Below are positions 12,501 to 24,000 of a DNA stretch of 64,000 bases, in pieces (positions within the stretch are counted from its first letter, which is position 1; every line of letters starts with the position of its first letter). The translations under genes were made by a program, and so were the position numbers. The notes below the pieces were generated by a model, which was given only the letters and a program-made list of their open reading frames with translations, had not been told where the DNA came from and did no database searches. Source of the DNA: Mansonella perstans (Eukaryota; Nematoda; Chromadorea; Rhabditida; Onchocercidae); assembly GCA_037074765.1 (NCBI GenBank), contig JBAMDO010000196.1, positions 44,120-108,119 of the forward strand, in the 5' to 3' direction.

Positions 12501-12777
12501 GTTGAAAAGGCATCCTTTTCTGAAATCTAACAGATCAATAAATTTGATAATGTACTCTTGATTAATTAATAAAAGAATGTATACTGAATAGCATAACAAA
12601 TCATTACTTACCGAGTACACGCAGCATACAGCTATAGTCTTCCTCATCGTAAGTAACGTGCCTCACCGTAACTTTCTCTGAAGGAAGTTCTTCATTTACA
12701 TCAATAGTTTGCTTTTTTTCTTGTTCATTAGTTACTACACTGACCCTTGAAGACATGGGCAATTCTTGTTGATTCAT
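6596..12777 (-). CDS. emsy: EMSY-like protein with N-terminal ENT domain
   Basis: Sixteen phase-consistent exons: 12612-12777, 12420-12519, 12187-12261, 11924-11996, 11598-11748, 11283-11422, 10715-10946, 10436-10494, 9972-10072, 9419-9603, 8967-9111, 8291-8554, 7779-8146, 7378-7464, 7083-7184, 6596-6765; 2,418 nt, 805 residues. Residues about 48-115 match the EMSY ENT domain: LEKDAFSTVVSAFRAQGMLN, then HAEIRQAANDELLTKIAQK, then the post-ENT signature QWGIEGF. The remainder is Ser/Thr/Gln-rich, with a basic IRPKKRR near residue 330 and a short polyQ near 605, as in EMSY, whose C-terminal part is long and disordered. In animals EMSY is a nuclear chromatin repressor linked to SIN3/KDM5 and, in vertebrates, BRCA2; that role here is inferred. 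The ATG at 12775-12777 is the first in frame. The donors at 11282 (GTTATT) and 9418 (GTCCAA) are weak, so those boundaries are less certain. Confidence 0.8.
9632..9673. repeat. Perfect 19-bp hairpin in an emsy intron
   Basis: Bases 9632-9650 are perfectly complementary to 9655-9673 around the loop TTGT. In the emsy transcript (minus strand) the hairpin ends about 29 nt upstream of the 3' splice site at 9604, where a branch region and polypyrimidine tract would lie. An effect on splicing is inference. At 42 nt it is shorter than a normal pre-miRNA. Confidence 0.85.
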
Positions 12778-12807
12778 TACTACTGCATTCCGTAATCCCA
12801 AGCGATC

Positions 12808-12809
12808 CT
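12808..12809 (-). promoter_or_regulatory. Candidate trans-splice acceptor before emsy
   Basis: On the minus strand the sequence TTTTTATTCCCTTTAG precedes the emsy first exon 31 nt before its ATG. An in-frame TAG sits exactly at this AG, so translation cannot extend further upstream without splicing. It could accept a spliced leader or an unseen 5' exon. Confidence 0.5.
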
Positions 12810-14103
12810 AAAGGGAATAAAAAGTCTCACTTTAACGAATGAATGATAACATAAGGACAAACAAACAAACATTGTATCATTTTTAAAATTAATTACTCAA
12901 CAAATCATTTTGTATAAAAACATCAATAGAAATGCCGAAACAGAAGAAATTTGCAGAAAGAAAAGAAACTGCCAACTATCGAGTTTTACAAAACTGTCTA
13001 ACGACTATGCTTTCTCAAAATGTTAAATGATTCCAAAACGCATTGTAACTTTCATTTCTGCTTCTGACTTGGAAAGAAATTGTAGACAATGTGAAGAACA
13101 GTTTTAAGTTAAGGTAATATTTTGGGTAGAGTAGAGAGGCTTGCCTTAAATCTACTACTCATCCTCATCCTCTTTATTTATTCCTTAGTCCTTTCTTAAA
13201 AAGTATTAAAATAAATGACAAAGATGAAGAAGTAAGAATAAATCTTTTTTCTCTCTCATGTTCCACTAATAATTTTCAAATGGAGCTAAAATAGGATATG
13301 TGAAAATATCGTAAATAATAAAAAGTAGAATAAGACAAGTAATTTTATATGTTCACTCAATGAGATTCTAGTTTAAAATAAGAAGTTTTGAGGAGGTACC
13401 AGTGGAGGTATTGCCTAGCAAATTGATCATAAACTCATCAATCATTTGAAATTTCTAAATCTTGTTAATTAGAGTTGTAAACAAAAAAGAAGCTAAATGT
13501 TACTTAATGTTTGAAATAATTCACTACAATTTTTTCATTTTCAGCCTTCTCATCTCTATTAAGTTCCCTTTGATATAAAAAGTAAAAAGTTGACTGGAAT
13601 AAATTGATTTCAATACTTTTAATCAAATTAAACATTGAGCACAAACTATGAAGTAACAACTAACGGAAAGTGTTAAATTAAACAGCCATTTTTCACGCCA
13701 TGTTTGCAATCAATTCTTCATCATCAAACCAAAATATGGTATTGCAATTTAGCAGACCCGTATTACAGTCAAACGTAAATTCACGTGAGTTAATAACGAG
13801 AGTTTCAGGAATATATATACTAAATAATCTAAAATTATCTAACTATCATAGCTTCACTACGTGTTCACCCACTTAGCTGAAATCGTTGAATTTCTCTCAT
13901 TTGAATATTGCGCAATCTCAGGAATTTAAAGTTTGTTCCGTTATGAACTGCTTCGTTTCAAGCGAGACGCATTGCATCGTGGATTGCGTTGCGGTCATCG
14001 AGTATGATTTGGGCTGCTCGTAGGATTTTCTGACTGTAGAAGCTTTGACTGTTGTACTGGAAGATGGTGTAGTGTACTGAAAGCTCCAAGTGGTGCACTG
14101 AAA

Positions 14104-14335
14104 GATTGGATTGTTGTTCACGTAGTTGAATGATTCTTATAATAGACGTCTTTGACGTATGAGGGATAATCATTGTGATATGTCAATCACTTTGATAATC
14201 ACTTTGACGTACGGATTGGATGTTGTTTACGGAGTAGAATGATTCTTATGATAGACAGACATCTTTGACGTACGGTTGAAAGATTGGATAATCATTTTGA
14301 TACGTCAATCACTTTGGTAATCACTTTGACGTAAC
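14104..14335. repeat. Two imperfect ~110-bp units with TGACGTA boxes
   Basis: Copy 1 starts at 14104 and copy 2 at 14214. Each carries GATTGGAT, a TTGTT-ACG segment, GAATGATTCTTAT-ATAGAC, CTTTGACGTA, GATAATCATT, ATGTCAATCACTTT or its variant, and AATCACTTTGACGTA. The core TTTGACGTA occurs four times, and TGACGTA resembles a CRE/ATF half-site. The block is about 500 bp upstream of rpl-19. It may be a regulatory duplication or a fragment of a mobile repeat. Confidence 0.7.
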
Positions 14336-14421
14336 GGATACAATCATTTTGATAAGTGTTGGATCTTTGTTAAACTTTTCTTCATCAACTGATGATGTTA
14401 ATCATTTTAGCAAAATTAAAT

Positions 14422-14503
14422 TAAGAATTATTTAATTCTTAATTAAATTAAGCTAAAATTTAATTAAATTAAGCTAAAAGATTTAAATTAAATTAAGCTA
14501 AAA
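14422..14503. repeat. AT-rich tandem repeat and palindrome
   Basis: TTAAGAATTA and TTTAATTCTTAA form an inverted repeat at about 14421-14442. Three copies of AATTAAATTAAGCTAAAA follow (starting near 14441, 14462 and 14486). Simple-sequence DNA with no evident coding content. Confidence 0.7.
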
Positions 14504-14818
14504 GGATAATTGTTTATTTTAAGTGATGAATAGTTTCAGTCTGGCACTAGTATTTATTGAAGCAATTATCAGTTCTTCCTATATCATTTTCTTAATCGGT
14601 TTGATGTTTGCTGAAGTGATCTTTCTTAAGTTCTCCTGTTCTCAATTTCCACTGTAGAAAACTGTTTTTATTGTTGGAAATCAGAATTATTTTTCTATCA
14701 GTTCATTTAAATGTCTCATTTTTTCAATATAGTTTCTCGCAATTTTTTCTTTGTCGCACCAGTCTGAAATAACGCAGTTTATCTTATCAGTGTAATAATA
14801 TTTTATCACTTCTATTTT

Positions 14819-14820
14819 AG
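14819..14820 (+). promoter_or_regulatory. Candidate trans-splice acceptor before rpl-19
   Basis: CACTTCTATTTTAG ends 40 nt before the rpl-19 ATG and matches the nematode 3' splice consensus. Ribosomal protein mRNAs of nematodes usually carry a spliced leader, so this is a likely SL addition site. Confidence 0.55.
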
Positions 14821-14860
14821 GCTATTGTGATTTCATCGACCGGTATAGCAGCACGTCAGC

Positions 14861-16206
14861 ATGAGGTATGTTGAAGTATTGTGTTAGATTGGCTAAGCTT
14901 CTTTAACTGTTTGAAGTTTTAAATAAACATCACTGACAAATATATTTGGTTTGGGGGATGAAATCGATAAAACGGGACACCGTTATAGGTCCACAAGAAG
15001 CCTTGACATGTGAGAATTATGATAGTTAAAGACTGAGCATAGAAATGTATAGCCACATTTCGTTAATTCGCATGAGGTTAGTAAAATAGCAAAAAGTTTG
15101 CAGTGGCTTGCGGCTTCAGAAAAGATTGGCCTCAGATGTATTGAAGTGTGGTAGGAAAAAGGTATGGTTGGATCCAAATGAAATCAATGAAATTTCCAAT
15201 GCTAATTCACGGCAGAATATCAGACGACTTGTCAAAGATGGCTTGATAATTCGTAAACCGGTTGCAGTGCATTCTCGATATCGTGCTCGTAAAAATCTCG
15301 AAGCACGCAGAAAGGTCTGTTAATGCTATCTCATTTTTTTTTTCAAATTTCTAATAGCATTTCATTTAAAGTTGGTGTATTCTACCTTACTAGAATCCGG
15401 TGGTGGCTCCTGCTCTTCTAAACACTATCAGGAAGATTGAACATAGGGAGGGTTAGCAGGAGCATCACGTTTATTATTCATGTTTGGCATCTTGCAGGGT
15501 CGTCACATGGGTCATGGAAAGAGACGTGGCACACGGAATGCACGTATGCCGGAAAAGATTTTGTGGATCCGTAGAATGCGAGTTCTTCGTCATCTTTTGA
15601 AGCGCTACCGTGAAGCGAAAAAGATTGACAAGCATTTGTTAGTTATTAAGCTTTTGCATTCAGACTTTGTATGTACATCGCAAATTGTCTTTTTTTTTCC
15701 CTATTTTGCTGCTACATTTCTGTACTTTCACAGGTACCACGATCTTTATCTTCGAGCCAAGGGTAATGCATTCAAAAATAAGCGCAATTTAATGGAATTC
15801 ATTTTCAAGAGGAAGACTGAAAATACACGCTCCAAACAATTGGCGTAAGTTTTTAGTTTTTTTTTTTTTTTTCTTTTTTTTTTTTGCATTGTCTAGGCGT
15901 AAAGGATCTAAGTCGGCTGTTACAATTGAGGGGTTTAACTCAGTTGTTAGAATTTAAAATCTTTTAGTCGAGATTTAAGTGTTCCAGAGAACATAAGGAA
16001 TGTTTGTCCAGATAATCGTTTTTTTATTGTAATTTAACGATTGCAGGGAACAAGCAGAAGCACGTCGTGCGAAGAACAAGGAGTCTAGGAAACGACGTGA
16101 GCAACGTTTAGTAATGAAGAGAGCAGATGCTTTGCGCAGAATCTCGGAGAATGAGAAAGAAACAGTCGCTAGCAAGGAGACGAGAGAGTCGAAAACAGAA
16201 AAGTGA
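14861..16206 (+). CDS. rpl-19: 60S ribosomal protein L19 (eL19)
   Basis: Structural protein of the large cytosolic ribosomal subunit. Five exons, 14861-14865, 15104-15314, 15498-15637, 15734-15844 and 16047-16206, give 208 residues; human and C. elegans L19 are slightly under 200. The first exon holds only ATGAG and the Ser codon is split by the first intron. Matches to L19 are near-continuous: [37 protein letters not shown], a [20 protein letters not shown] block, [40 protein letters not shown], and a long basic C-terminal helix. The extra length is in the tail after the [16 protein letters not shown] helix. All splice ends are canonical. The gene converges on B9D1, about 300 bp away. Confidence 0.97.
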
Positions 16207-16508
16207 AGTGGTAAAGTATCATTTGGTTGGACACACGAAGTTGTAAACAGTAGTCCCTTGTTATTAATTATCTTTGCGATAAATTTTGTTGTTTTCTTGT
16301 CTTGCAGATGATTTTTCTAACGTAAAACGCGGTGTACAAGGGATGAGTTCTGTGTAATATAAGCATGTAAACCTCTGCTAAAGTTGAGTATCGTGTCCTA
16401 GCTTTTATACATTTTTTAAATTAAAGATTCAGCAACATTGAATCTGTTGTTCAAGACACACTTTAATTTGAAAGTTGTCGTAGGAGTGTTTTTATTCATA
16501 AGCAATTT
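16207..16508. other. Convergent 3' flanks of rpl-19 and b9d1
   Basis: 302 bp with no gene. It contains the rpl-19 3' UTR, with an ATTAAA poly(A)-signal variant near 16420, and the end of the opposite b9d1 transcript. Confidence 0.6.
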
Positions 16509-18656
16509 TTAGATAGCTGTTCTCTTTCTGATTTCTTGGGCACTCTCCGCATTTGATTGAGGGATATTTGATGGTCCTGGTTTAATTTCGGACTCAGAGA
16601 TTTCTTCTTTATATGTAACGACTGGATCTGTTGATCTTTCCGCTTGATAAATTTGAGTCTAGAGAAAAAAGATGAAGTAGATCATACCAATTGTCATCCT
16701 ATGAGAGCAATTTTAAGAACAAGGGGGTAGTAAAGACTTAATACCACTGGATTTGATAGTAGGATTAGTTTTCATAATTGGAATTAACCTGCTCATCAAA
16801 TGTCTTCGTGAAGTCAGGCAGTGAAATTCTATATAACGATGATGGTGTTACATCGTACCCATACTTTTTCATATCTTTGAGTACAATATCCATGGTTACA
16901 GTGATGATTCCTTGGCTCCTCACTTTTGTAACTGCAAATTTATCATCATGTAGAATGAGCAGCAGATTAGTACAGGTAGGAATCTTAGCTTTTGAAGAAC
17001 TGGGATTGAAAGTATTCGACATATACAGCGGTTAACTATGCCTTTTAAAAGTGCGTAAATTTTTCACCCTGTCGGCCATCTGCCATTGCGGCGATTCTTG
17101 AGTCTACAAATTCAGCTCTTTTCCCACTAAGCCATCCGAAGAAACGCTGCAATATTGTGGAAGCTTCCGGTACAAAAAGCGCAATCTTTCTGATCGTTCT
17201 GAAATTTCTATGTTTGGGAATTGAAATATAGAAATTTTTCGAAAATTCCCAATTGGCTGGAATCAAGTAGTGCGGTGAGACTATATTTGTACAACAAAAC
17301 TATACTGTGCATCTTTCACTTATAATTGCCTATATTTGGTATGTTACTTCTATATTAGCTAATGACACCAAAAGCTATCGCTCGGAGCAGAAATTTAACG
17401 TTGAGGTAAGACATAAAGCACGCAGATATTACCATGGCATTTCACTGGAGAAAAATTTTTCTGAAGCAAATTGGCATGAAGGGCTGAACTTCAAATAAAA
17501 GTTACCTTCCCGGAACAGTTGGAATATGTACAGCTCCATAGCCACAAACAACATCATTGCCAAAGAAATCTGACCCGTAACAAGTGAGTACAATTTGAGG
17601 CCCTGCACAGATTCATTATTTTTTACTAGATAACCTGTACTTGCTTAAACATATTCTCGTTAAGATATGTAAAATACACTGCAAAATATAAGCCAGTTAT
17701 TAAAAAAAACTTATTCTATGCATTTAATAATTTGCAAATATTCAAATAATTTATATCTTTCGAGATTGTTCCAATATGAATGAACGTCACTTCGGACATC
17801 AAGATCTTCCGTTACCTGGCGTTACTCACAAGTTTCAATTGTTTTGACGAGATAGGAAAAAAAGTGAGTTGTAATCAATATCCTGTTTTATTTCAAATCA
17901 TTTTTCAAATTCATTGCTTTCGAGGCTTTCTTGCTATCGGAATAATATTTGAGATCCATGGAACCTTCAGGTAATACATTCTATTTGCTGATAAATCAAG
18001 ATGTTTAATTTTATGGAATTTGATAAGGTAAGCAAAAACTTACAACCAAATGGATTGGTTGAAGTAAACGTGGCTTCAATCGGCATACCAACAGTTATAT
18101 CAGTATTTTTGGAATGTTGACGTTCACATCGTGCACTAAGTCCTTCGCGAATACCACCAACTTGCTTCCAATCAATACCATATACATAGGAGTATTTGCA
18201 GTAAAAATTATCAAAGGAGAGAAACTGCAATTTACTTTGGTAACTCAACTGTTAACAAATCAATTTCAGATTTCAATAAATGAATGATAAAATTGATAAA
18301 AGCATTTGCATTGATAAGGACTGCAATTACTAAATTAAACATAGTCTTAGGTGAAAGGAAATTGTTTTAAGCTTACAAATCTAAGAACCTTTTATTAGTG
18401 ACTGTACTTTAATTATCTTCTTGGGTTACATTCGTTATCTTCCATTTTGAAAAATCTTTACTACCTCTTACTAAAGAGTGGGCTAAAATCGTAAGGTCTC
18501 GCTGAAGTATTCCTGAAATTAAATCTAGAAATCCAGAAAAATATGTGAACAATGTTTTGCTTTAGACTAAACAAGATATGAAAAAACCTCAGCACTTTCG
18601 ATTTGTCCATTGAGCAGCACGATGAAGTTTGACAGTTTCGGTTGTATCGCATTCAT
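16509..18656 (-). CDS. mksr-1: B9 domain protein B9D1 / MKSR-1
   Basis: Component of the MKS complex at the ciliary transition zone, which gates membrane-protein entry into cilia; in nematodes it should act in sensory neurons. Exons 18588-18656, 18044-18224, 17506-17602, 17068-17198, 16789-16931 and 16509-16658 are all in phase and give 256 residues. Diagnostic matches to B9D1: [58 protein letters not shown]...[42 protein letters not shown]. The B9 fold covers roughly residues 10-190. The last exon adds an acidic/polar tail ending KRTAI, making the protein about 50 residues longer than human B9D1. The start ATG lies 4 nt after a CTGTTTACAG acceptor. The symbol is by homology. Confidence 0.93.
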
Positions 18657-18660
18657 TCAT

Positions 18661-18662
18661 CT
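18661..18662 (-). promoter_or_regulatory. Candidate trans-splice acceptor at the b9d1 start
   Basis: CTGTTTACAG on the minus strand ends 4 nt before the chosen ATG, leaving almost no 5' UTR. This is typical of spliced-leader addition in nematodes. Confidence 0.55.
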
Positions 18663-21079
18663 GTAAACAGTTTGAAATTATTTATTTTCACAACATAAAC
18701 GGTGCGTGAAGTGACGGAAGCAAAAAGACTGGACACTGACAGTGACAATATACAAAAATTTGTTTCTTTTAAAATATTTAAGCCTTAGGTTGAAATACTG
18801 ATAGTTTTCAACTGAGTATTTCTCAGTTTGATTGAAAGTGAAAAATCCATAAAGATTTAGGCAGTTTGAAATGGGTAGAAGTTGTCATAAAGTTTTCACA
18901 AAATGGAAAGTTTGCTATTTTCAATTTTCTTCTACATTGTTTAGTTCCATGTGCTCAGACTTGCTGACAAAAAGGTTTCCAGTAGCGTTCAGTCAAAACC
19001 GAACTTTGAAATATCTACTCACTTAGAAATCGAAATTATGAAGTTTCGAATTTCATTATCAAAAATGAATTTGCATCAAAGAATGGTGAAACGAATATGA
19101 TGGCTAGGTATATGTCACCATGGTGACAGGGAACAGGCTTAATATGCTATCAATAGGCCACTTCAAGAGGTTCATTTCCACAGCTGTAAAATGACCACAA
19201 AATGGACAAGCGGTAATAACAGATTATCTATAATAATCAGTCAATTTCAATTTAAAAACAGAAAAAGATTTGCATAATCGCTTCTTTAATAATATTCGCA
19301 ATCGGAAAAAAAGTAGTTCTGAAGAAGTAAAGGAAGAGGTAGATGATCCGTAAAACGTAAAATAGAGTAACTTAGTAACTTAGCTTTGTCTCTTTATTTC
19401 ACAGTCCACATATAATCTTTCAGTAATCAACTTATGACTTCATTTTATTGTTTTACCTGCACAACCATATCAAACACATTACTTTCAATGCCGGTCTTTT
19501 TGCAATTGAGTTAACAACCGCAGTTTATTTGAATGCTCAATGATAGAATTCTTGTCATATTACATTGGCAATCTTTATCGCGAACAAATAACTGTGCCAC
19601 TTATCACTTGATCAAATTTCATTTAAAACCATCAAAAATTTCAAGACGAGATCAAATAAGAACAAGTATCTGCCCCAAATTCCGATTCACACGAATTACA
19701 AACTTGCTAAGCTTTTTTTTTATTATTTGGCAAAAGCTTATTCTTTTCTACATGAGTATACAAAAGGAAATAGTTGCTGGTGAATTGGACAGAAAAACAA
19801 ATTTCAATTGTTATTTTTTAGATGAAACAGCAACTATTTTTACTGTGTCCGTTGAATTGTTGAAAATTAATTTATTTATGAATATGTTAATTTGCTTCAA
19901 GTATCTTATTGACGTAAGAATCTAACAGAAGTTAGAAATTATAAGTTATAATGCCGAATAATTCTTCGCACTTCTGTATTCGGCAATTTGATTTGAATCA
20001 TTGATTTAAATCTTCTACTTATTTTATGTGTTGAAATTTCAGTCAAGTCTTAGTCACGTGTACTAAGCAAATTGTGGAACATCGCGTGCCGATGAAAATT
20101 GAGATTTATCAAACTTTGGAGTCGCTAGCTCCACTAACTTTCAAATTATATTTAAACCAGGCAGTCGCCTGAAACTATCATTTATACTCATTTATACTTT
20201 CCACACTGAAATTAGAATTTGATAGGGACAGAAAGTTTGCCATATTGATTTGGAATTCGAGTTTGTCTATATTTTAGGGAAATATTTTAGGAAAAGTAAG
20301 CCCTCATTATGATTCAAAGTATCATTCTGAATTGGGAAAAACAGAACTGGATAGTTTCTGATTTCCTCGCCGAAACTTTTTTTTATTTCTCAATTGTTTG
20401 AATTTCCAGTCATAAGCTTTTATCTTTCAAATTTCTTCTCGAAAATAAAATCCAATTGGACTACTGGACTATTCCCTTCTTTTCTTTTTTCTCGTATTGT
20501 CCTTTTCACTTTTTTTTATTTCATTGCTGTGAGAAATTGACCCAATAATAGTAATGATACTGTTAATATTTGAATATCACTACTTGAAAGAGATCATTCA
20601 AGTATTGCCTTTCATGCTAGGAAGTATGTAGCGTGCATGTGGAATAGCTGCGCGATCGGATTGCGCGATTCTTTTTCTTTTTCTTTATTGCTTTCTACGT
20701 CGTCATCGTTTTCAGAATCCAACTCTGCAATTCATTCTGATTCCATTCGTTTTTCATGACTGATTAATACAACGAAAATGTAAAAGTTGTTTTAAATCTA
20801 CACGGAATCATGTGAATAATAGTTTCTATTAAAAAAAAATGCAACTACCAGAGATATTTGATGCACCTATAAGTTCTTGATGATCAGAAATCAGTCAGCT
20901 TTCGTTTTTTAAGTGCTGTCCTCTGTGAAAAGTTTAAAAAAATCTTATAGCTGTTGGCATCATTACCTCCACTTGAAAATGTGTCTCAAGCAAATTACTG
21001 CAATGCGACTGTGAAAAAAAAAATTAATGAAAGAACGAAATGTAGTTCTTTTCAATTTAATCATAGGAATGTTTGGCTT
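18663..21079. other. Intergenic region between b9d1 and lim-6
   Basis: 2.4 kb with no supported gene. It should contain the b9d1 promoter (X-box elements were looked for by eye and none was convincing) and the lim-6 3' UTR. It holds one long uninterrupted plus-strand reading frame at 19533-19925, listed separately. Confidence 0.5.
19533..19925 (+). other. Unsupported 130-codon ORF
   Basis: An ATG-initiated frame of 130 codons, long for DNA this AT-rich. The translation is hydrophobic/basic in patches, with no motif, signal peptide or repeat I recognise. No splice acceptor clearly precedes it and no neighbouring exon joins it. It may be chance, or an exon of an unknown gene. Confidence 0.15.
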
Positions 21080-24000
21080 TTAGTTCAAAAATATGCTGTT
21101 ATTTGATTTAGTAATTAATAAATCAAATATTTGTCTACCCTCAGCTGAATCGCAATTGGATTTTAATTCATCGTTAGATTTAATATCTATCTCTTTATCG
21201 TTTACTTCTGATATTTCCTGCTTCCGCTGAATTTTCTTCATCTGAAAATAATCAAATGAATGGATCCATAAAAGCATTACATATCAAATACACAAAAAGC
21301 TTCTTCTATAATCTGCTCATTAATGCTGCATATTTCAATGATTACCTTGGCACGTTGATTTTGAAACCAAACTTGGACAACTCTTACACTTAAATTTGTT
21401 TCCTTCGCTAGTTGCTCACGAACCTGCAATTAATATTTTTGATGAATATATTTAATTATATTATTATCATTCTTGTTCTTTTTTCAATTGAATCTGTGCA
21501 AATATTTAAATTAAAGCACTAAGCGTGAAAGATTAATCAAAATTTGAATTTAATCTTAAGATGAAGAAAAAGAAAAAATGAACTCCTTGAATTATTGCAG
21601 AACCTTTCGACATGGTTTCGATGTCTTTTCGAAGGCTAACTTAAAAGCTTTCCGTTGCTGAGTGTTCAGGATAGTTCGTGGCCTTTTTGGTGTCATTCGG
21701 TTCGAATCATTTTGATCGAAATATACTAAATTTATTTTTATGATTATTGGAACAGAAGACTGCTTTTTGCCTCAGGATATGATAAATAGAAATTTCTAAA
21801 TCCTAGTAGCAGTAACAGAAAAAAATACTTGATTTGAATCTATATGAAAAACTGTTTCATGGACGACTAAATCAATGCTATCTTGCTTGTGGAGCGGACT
21901 TTCTCAAATACTCACAAAAACAAAAATGCTTGAATTCAGCTATACAAATCATTCTTTATTTTTTAATAAATGGACATTGACTTTTTTTTAGAGCATGCTA
22001 GCTTTTGGCGATTTTCATGGATCATGGAAATTTTAAGGAACTGCCATGAATTCTCATATACTTTTTTCATTCAGCAATGCAGTGAACCATTTTAAACCAA
22101 GTGAAGAACTTACAGCGAGACTGACATATCGGTGCCTGACATAACAAATGTTCATAGTCTGATCTGCAAATGATTTGCTCATCCATTACCACATAATGGT
22201 CACCTTTTTTGAACAAATGTCCACAACGAAAACATTTAAAACAGTGAATGTGGTAAATGCTTGCAAATACTCGATAGATGTAATCTGTGGATTGAACCGG
22301 TAGGCGACATCGCATACATTTCACACCGAACAGCCTGGAAATCCTGATATTCTCTCATCTTTGAACTTTAACAGAGAAGTCATTTAAACACTGTGCACTG
22401 CGCAGTGGCATCGAGCATTCTTCTCTTTACTTAGAATCTTTCATAATTCTTTTATTCTATACTTTTCTCTAATGTCGAAAAAAATGATAACTTTTTTTAT
22501 AAAAGGTTCATACTAGTTAATCGCATTGTTAATAACAGTTAATCACGCCGATGACAGTAGTACTTTCCCTCTTTTTCCACGTAAGATCATAATTTCTTTG
22601 CAACAGTTTTTTCTTTAACGTAGTACCGTAAAATGTACTTAGACTTTAAAATTTCTTATTCAATGTTTACTGAAAGTAAAATAATTTAAAAAATCAGAGA
22701 TTACTAAACAACATTGGATGTTTTTTGAACGAATGATCAAATTTGTCGAAAATTTAAAAATTAATGCAATATTAGTATTAATTCGCAAAATCTGAGCAAA
22801 GATTATAGCTGCTAATAACAATTCTGCTGGTAAGTTCTACCGAATGTGTAAAAACTAGTGTGTAAAGAATTGAAGCATCATTATGTTCTCCGGAAGAGTA
22901 CTTACTACCTAACTACTGCAGGTGACACTTTTGTTATCTATTAAGGATAACTTAATAGATATCCGTAACGGAAATGTGAATGATGCGCAAATATTGCTAA
23001 CACACATGAAAGAATATTATTGTTGTGATCGATCGCAATAGAAAAGATTCGCTAGAAAGAGAGAAAAGGAAGATGCAATTTTTCAAATAATAGTAATGAA
23101 TAAGATATAAGTGATGTGCGGAATAGAAAACGATCTTCAGGCTACATTTGGCAGATGACCGGAATCGCGAAAGTGGCTAGTTGACCGGTTGTAATGGCTT
23201 TCTAAGCGGCTTACATCGTCAATTCATGTCTATAAGAGTGAAGCATTTCAGCTGCTCTTTGTGCCGATTATTTGGATAATATTCTGTAACAAAAAAATTT
23301 GTTTTGCCCTCATTCAGACTCATACCTCAATGAAGTTACTCCGAGATACTTTGGGATTCATGCATAAAAAATTCCATTCAAGAAGCAGTATTTATAGTAT
23401 TCATTTGTTTGTTCTAAAAGTGGATGATTAGTTGGCAGTAATTGGATGACACATCAACAACACTTTTATGCCTCCAAATTGACAGTGATCGATCGGCATC
23501 ATTGCCGAGTGGATGCCTTATTACTTTTGAGGATGACAGCCAGAAACAGTATGTGTATTGTGACGCAATCATACTCAATAAATTAAATATAGCGCTCGAA
23601 TTTTTAAGAAACGTTGCTGTGAAGTAAAAATATAATTCCATACTGTTTACTTTGAGATTTAATTCCTTTTATGCCAATGAGGATAACTATTAACTAAATA
23701 AATGAAAAAGAAATTAGTAATTTTCATTTCAATAGCCATCGTAATAGCGGCATAAGAAAACTGTTTGGTAAAAACTCGTTAAGTTTCATTGCTTAATGTG
23801 TTTCATGACGTAAATAGCGTGGTACGTGATTTATGGATACATCATTTGTGATAGTATTGTATTTGTTCATTTCCAAATGAAAACTGATATTAAATGAAAT
23901 ATTGGCTGCATTGTGAAAAGAATGAAGGAACATTTGAGATGCAATGAAAATGGTTGACATTTCCTTCAGTGTCTCTATATGATAATGGATAGAAAAAAGT

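Larger units (their letters stand above)
12810..14818. other. Divergent intergenic region, emsy to rpl-19
   Basis: About 2 kb between the emsy and rpl-19 starts. No gene is supported. A less AT-rich block at about 13950-14350 contains TGACGTA-rich duplicated units (listed separately), and an AT-rich tandem array follows at 14441-14503. Minus-strand ORFs near 13918-14173 read through this repeat block and look non-coding. The rpl-19 promoter should lie near its right end. Confidence 0.5.

Noticed and set aside
13918..14173. Overlapping minus-strand ORFs
   Set aside because: They run through the duplicated TGACGTA block and reflect repeat sequence rather than a protein.
23414..23641. ORFs on both strands inside the lim-6 intron
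   Set aside because: The stretch is open in several frames at once, which says nothing about coding, and no motif or joining exon was found.
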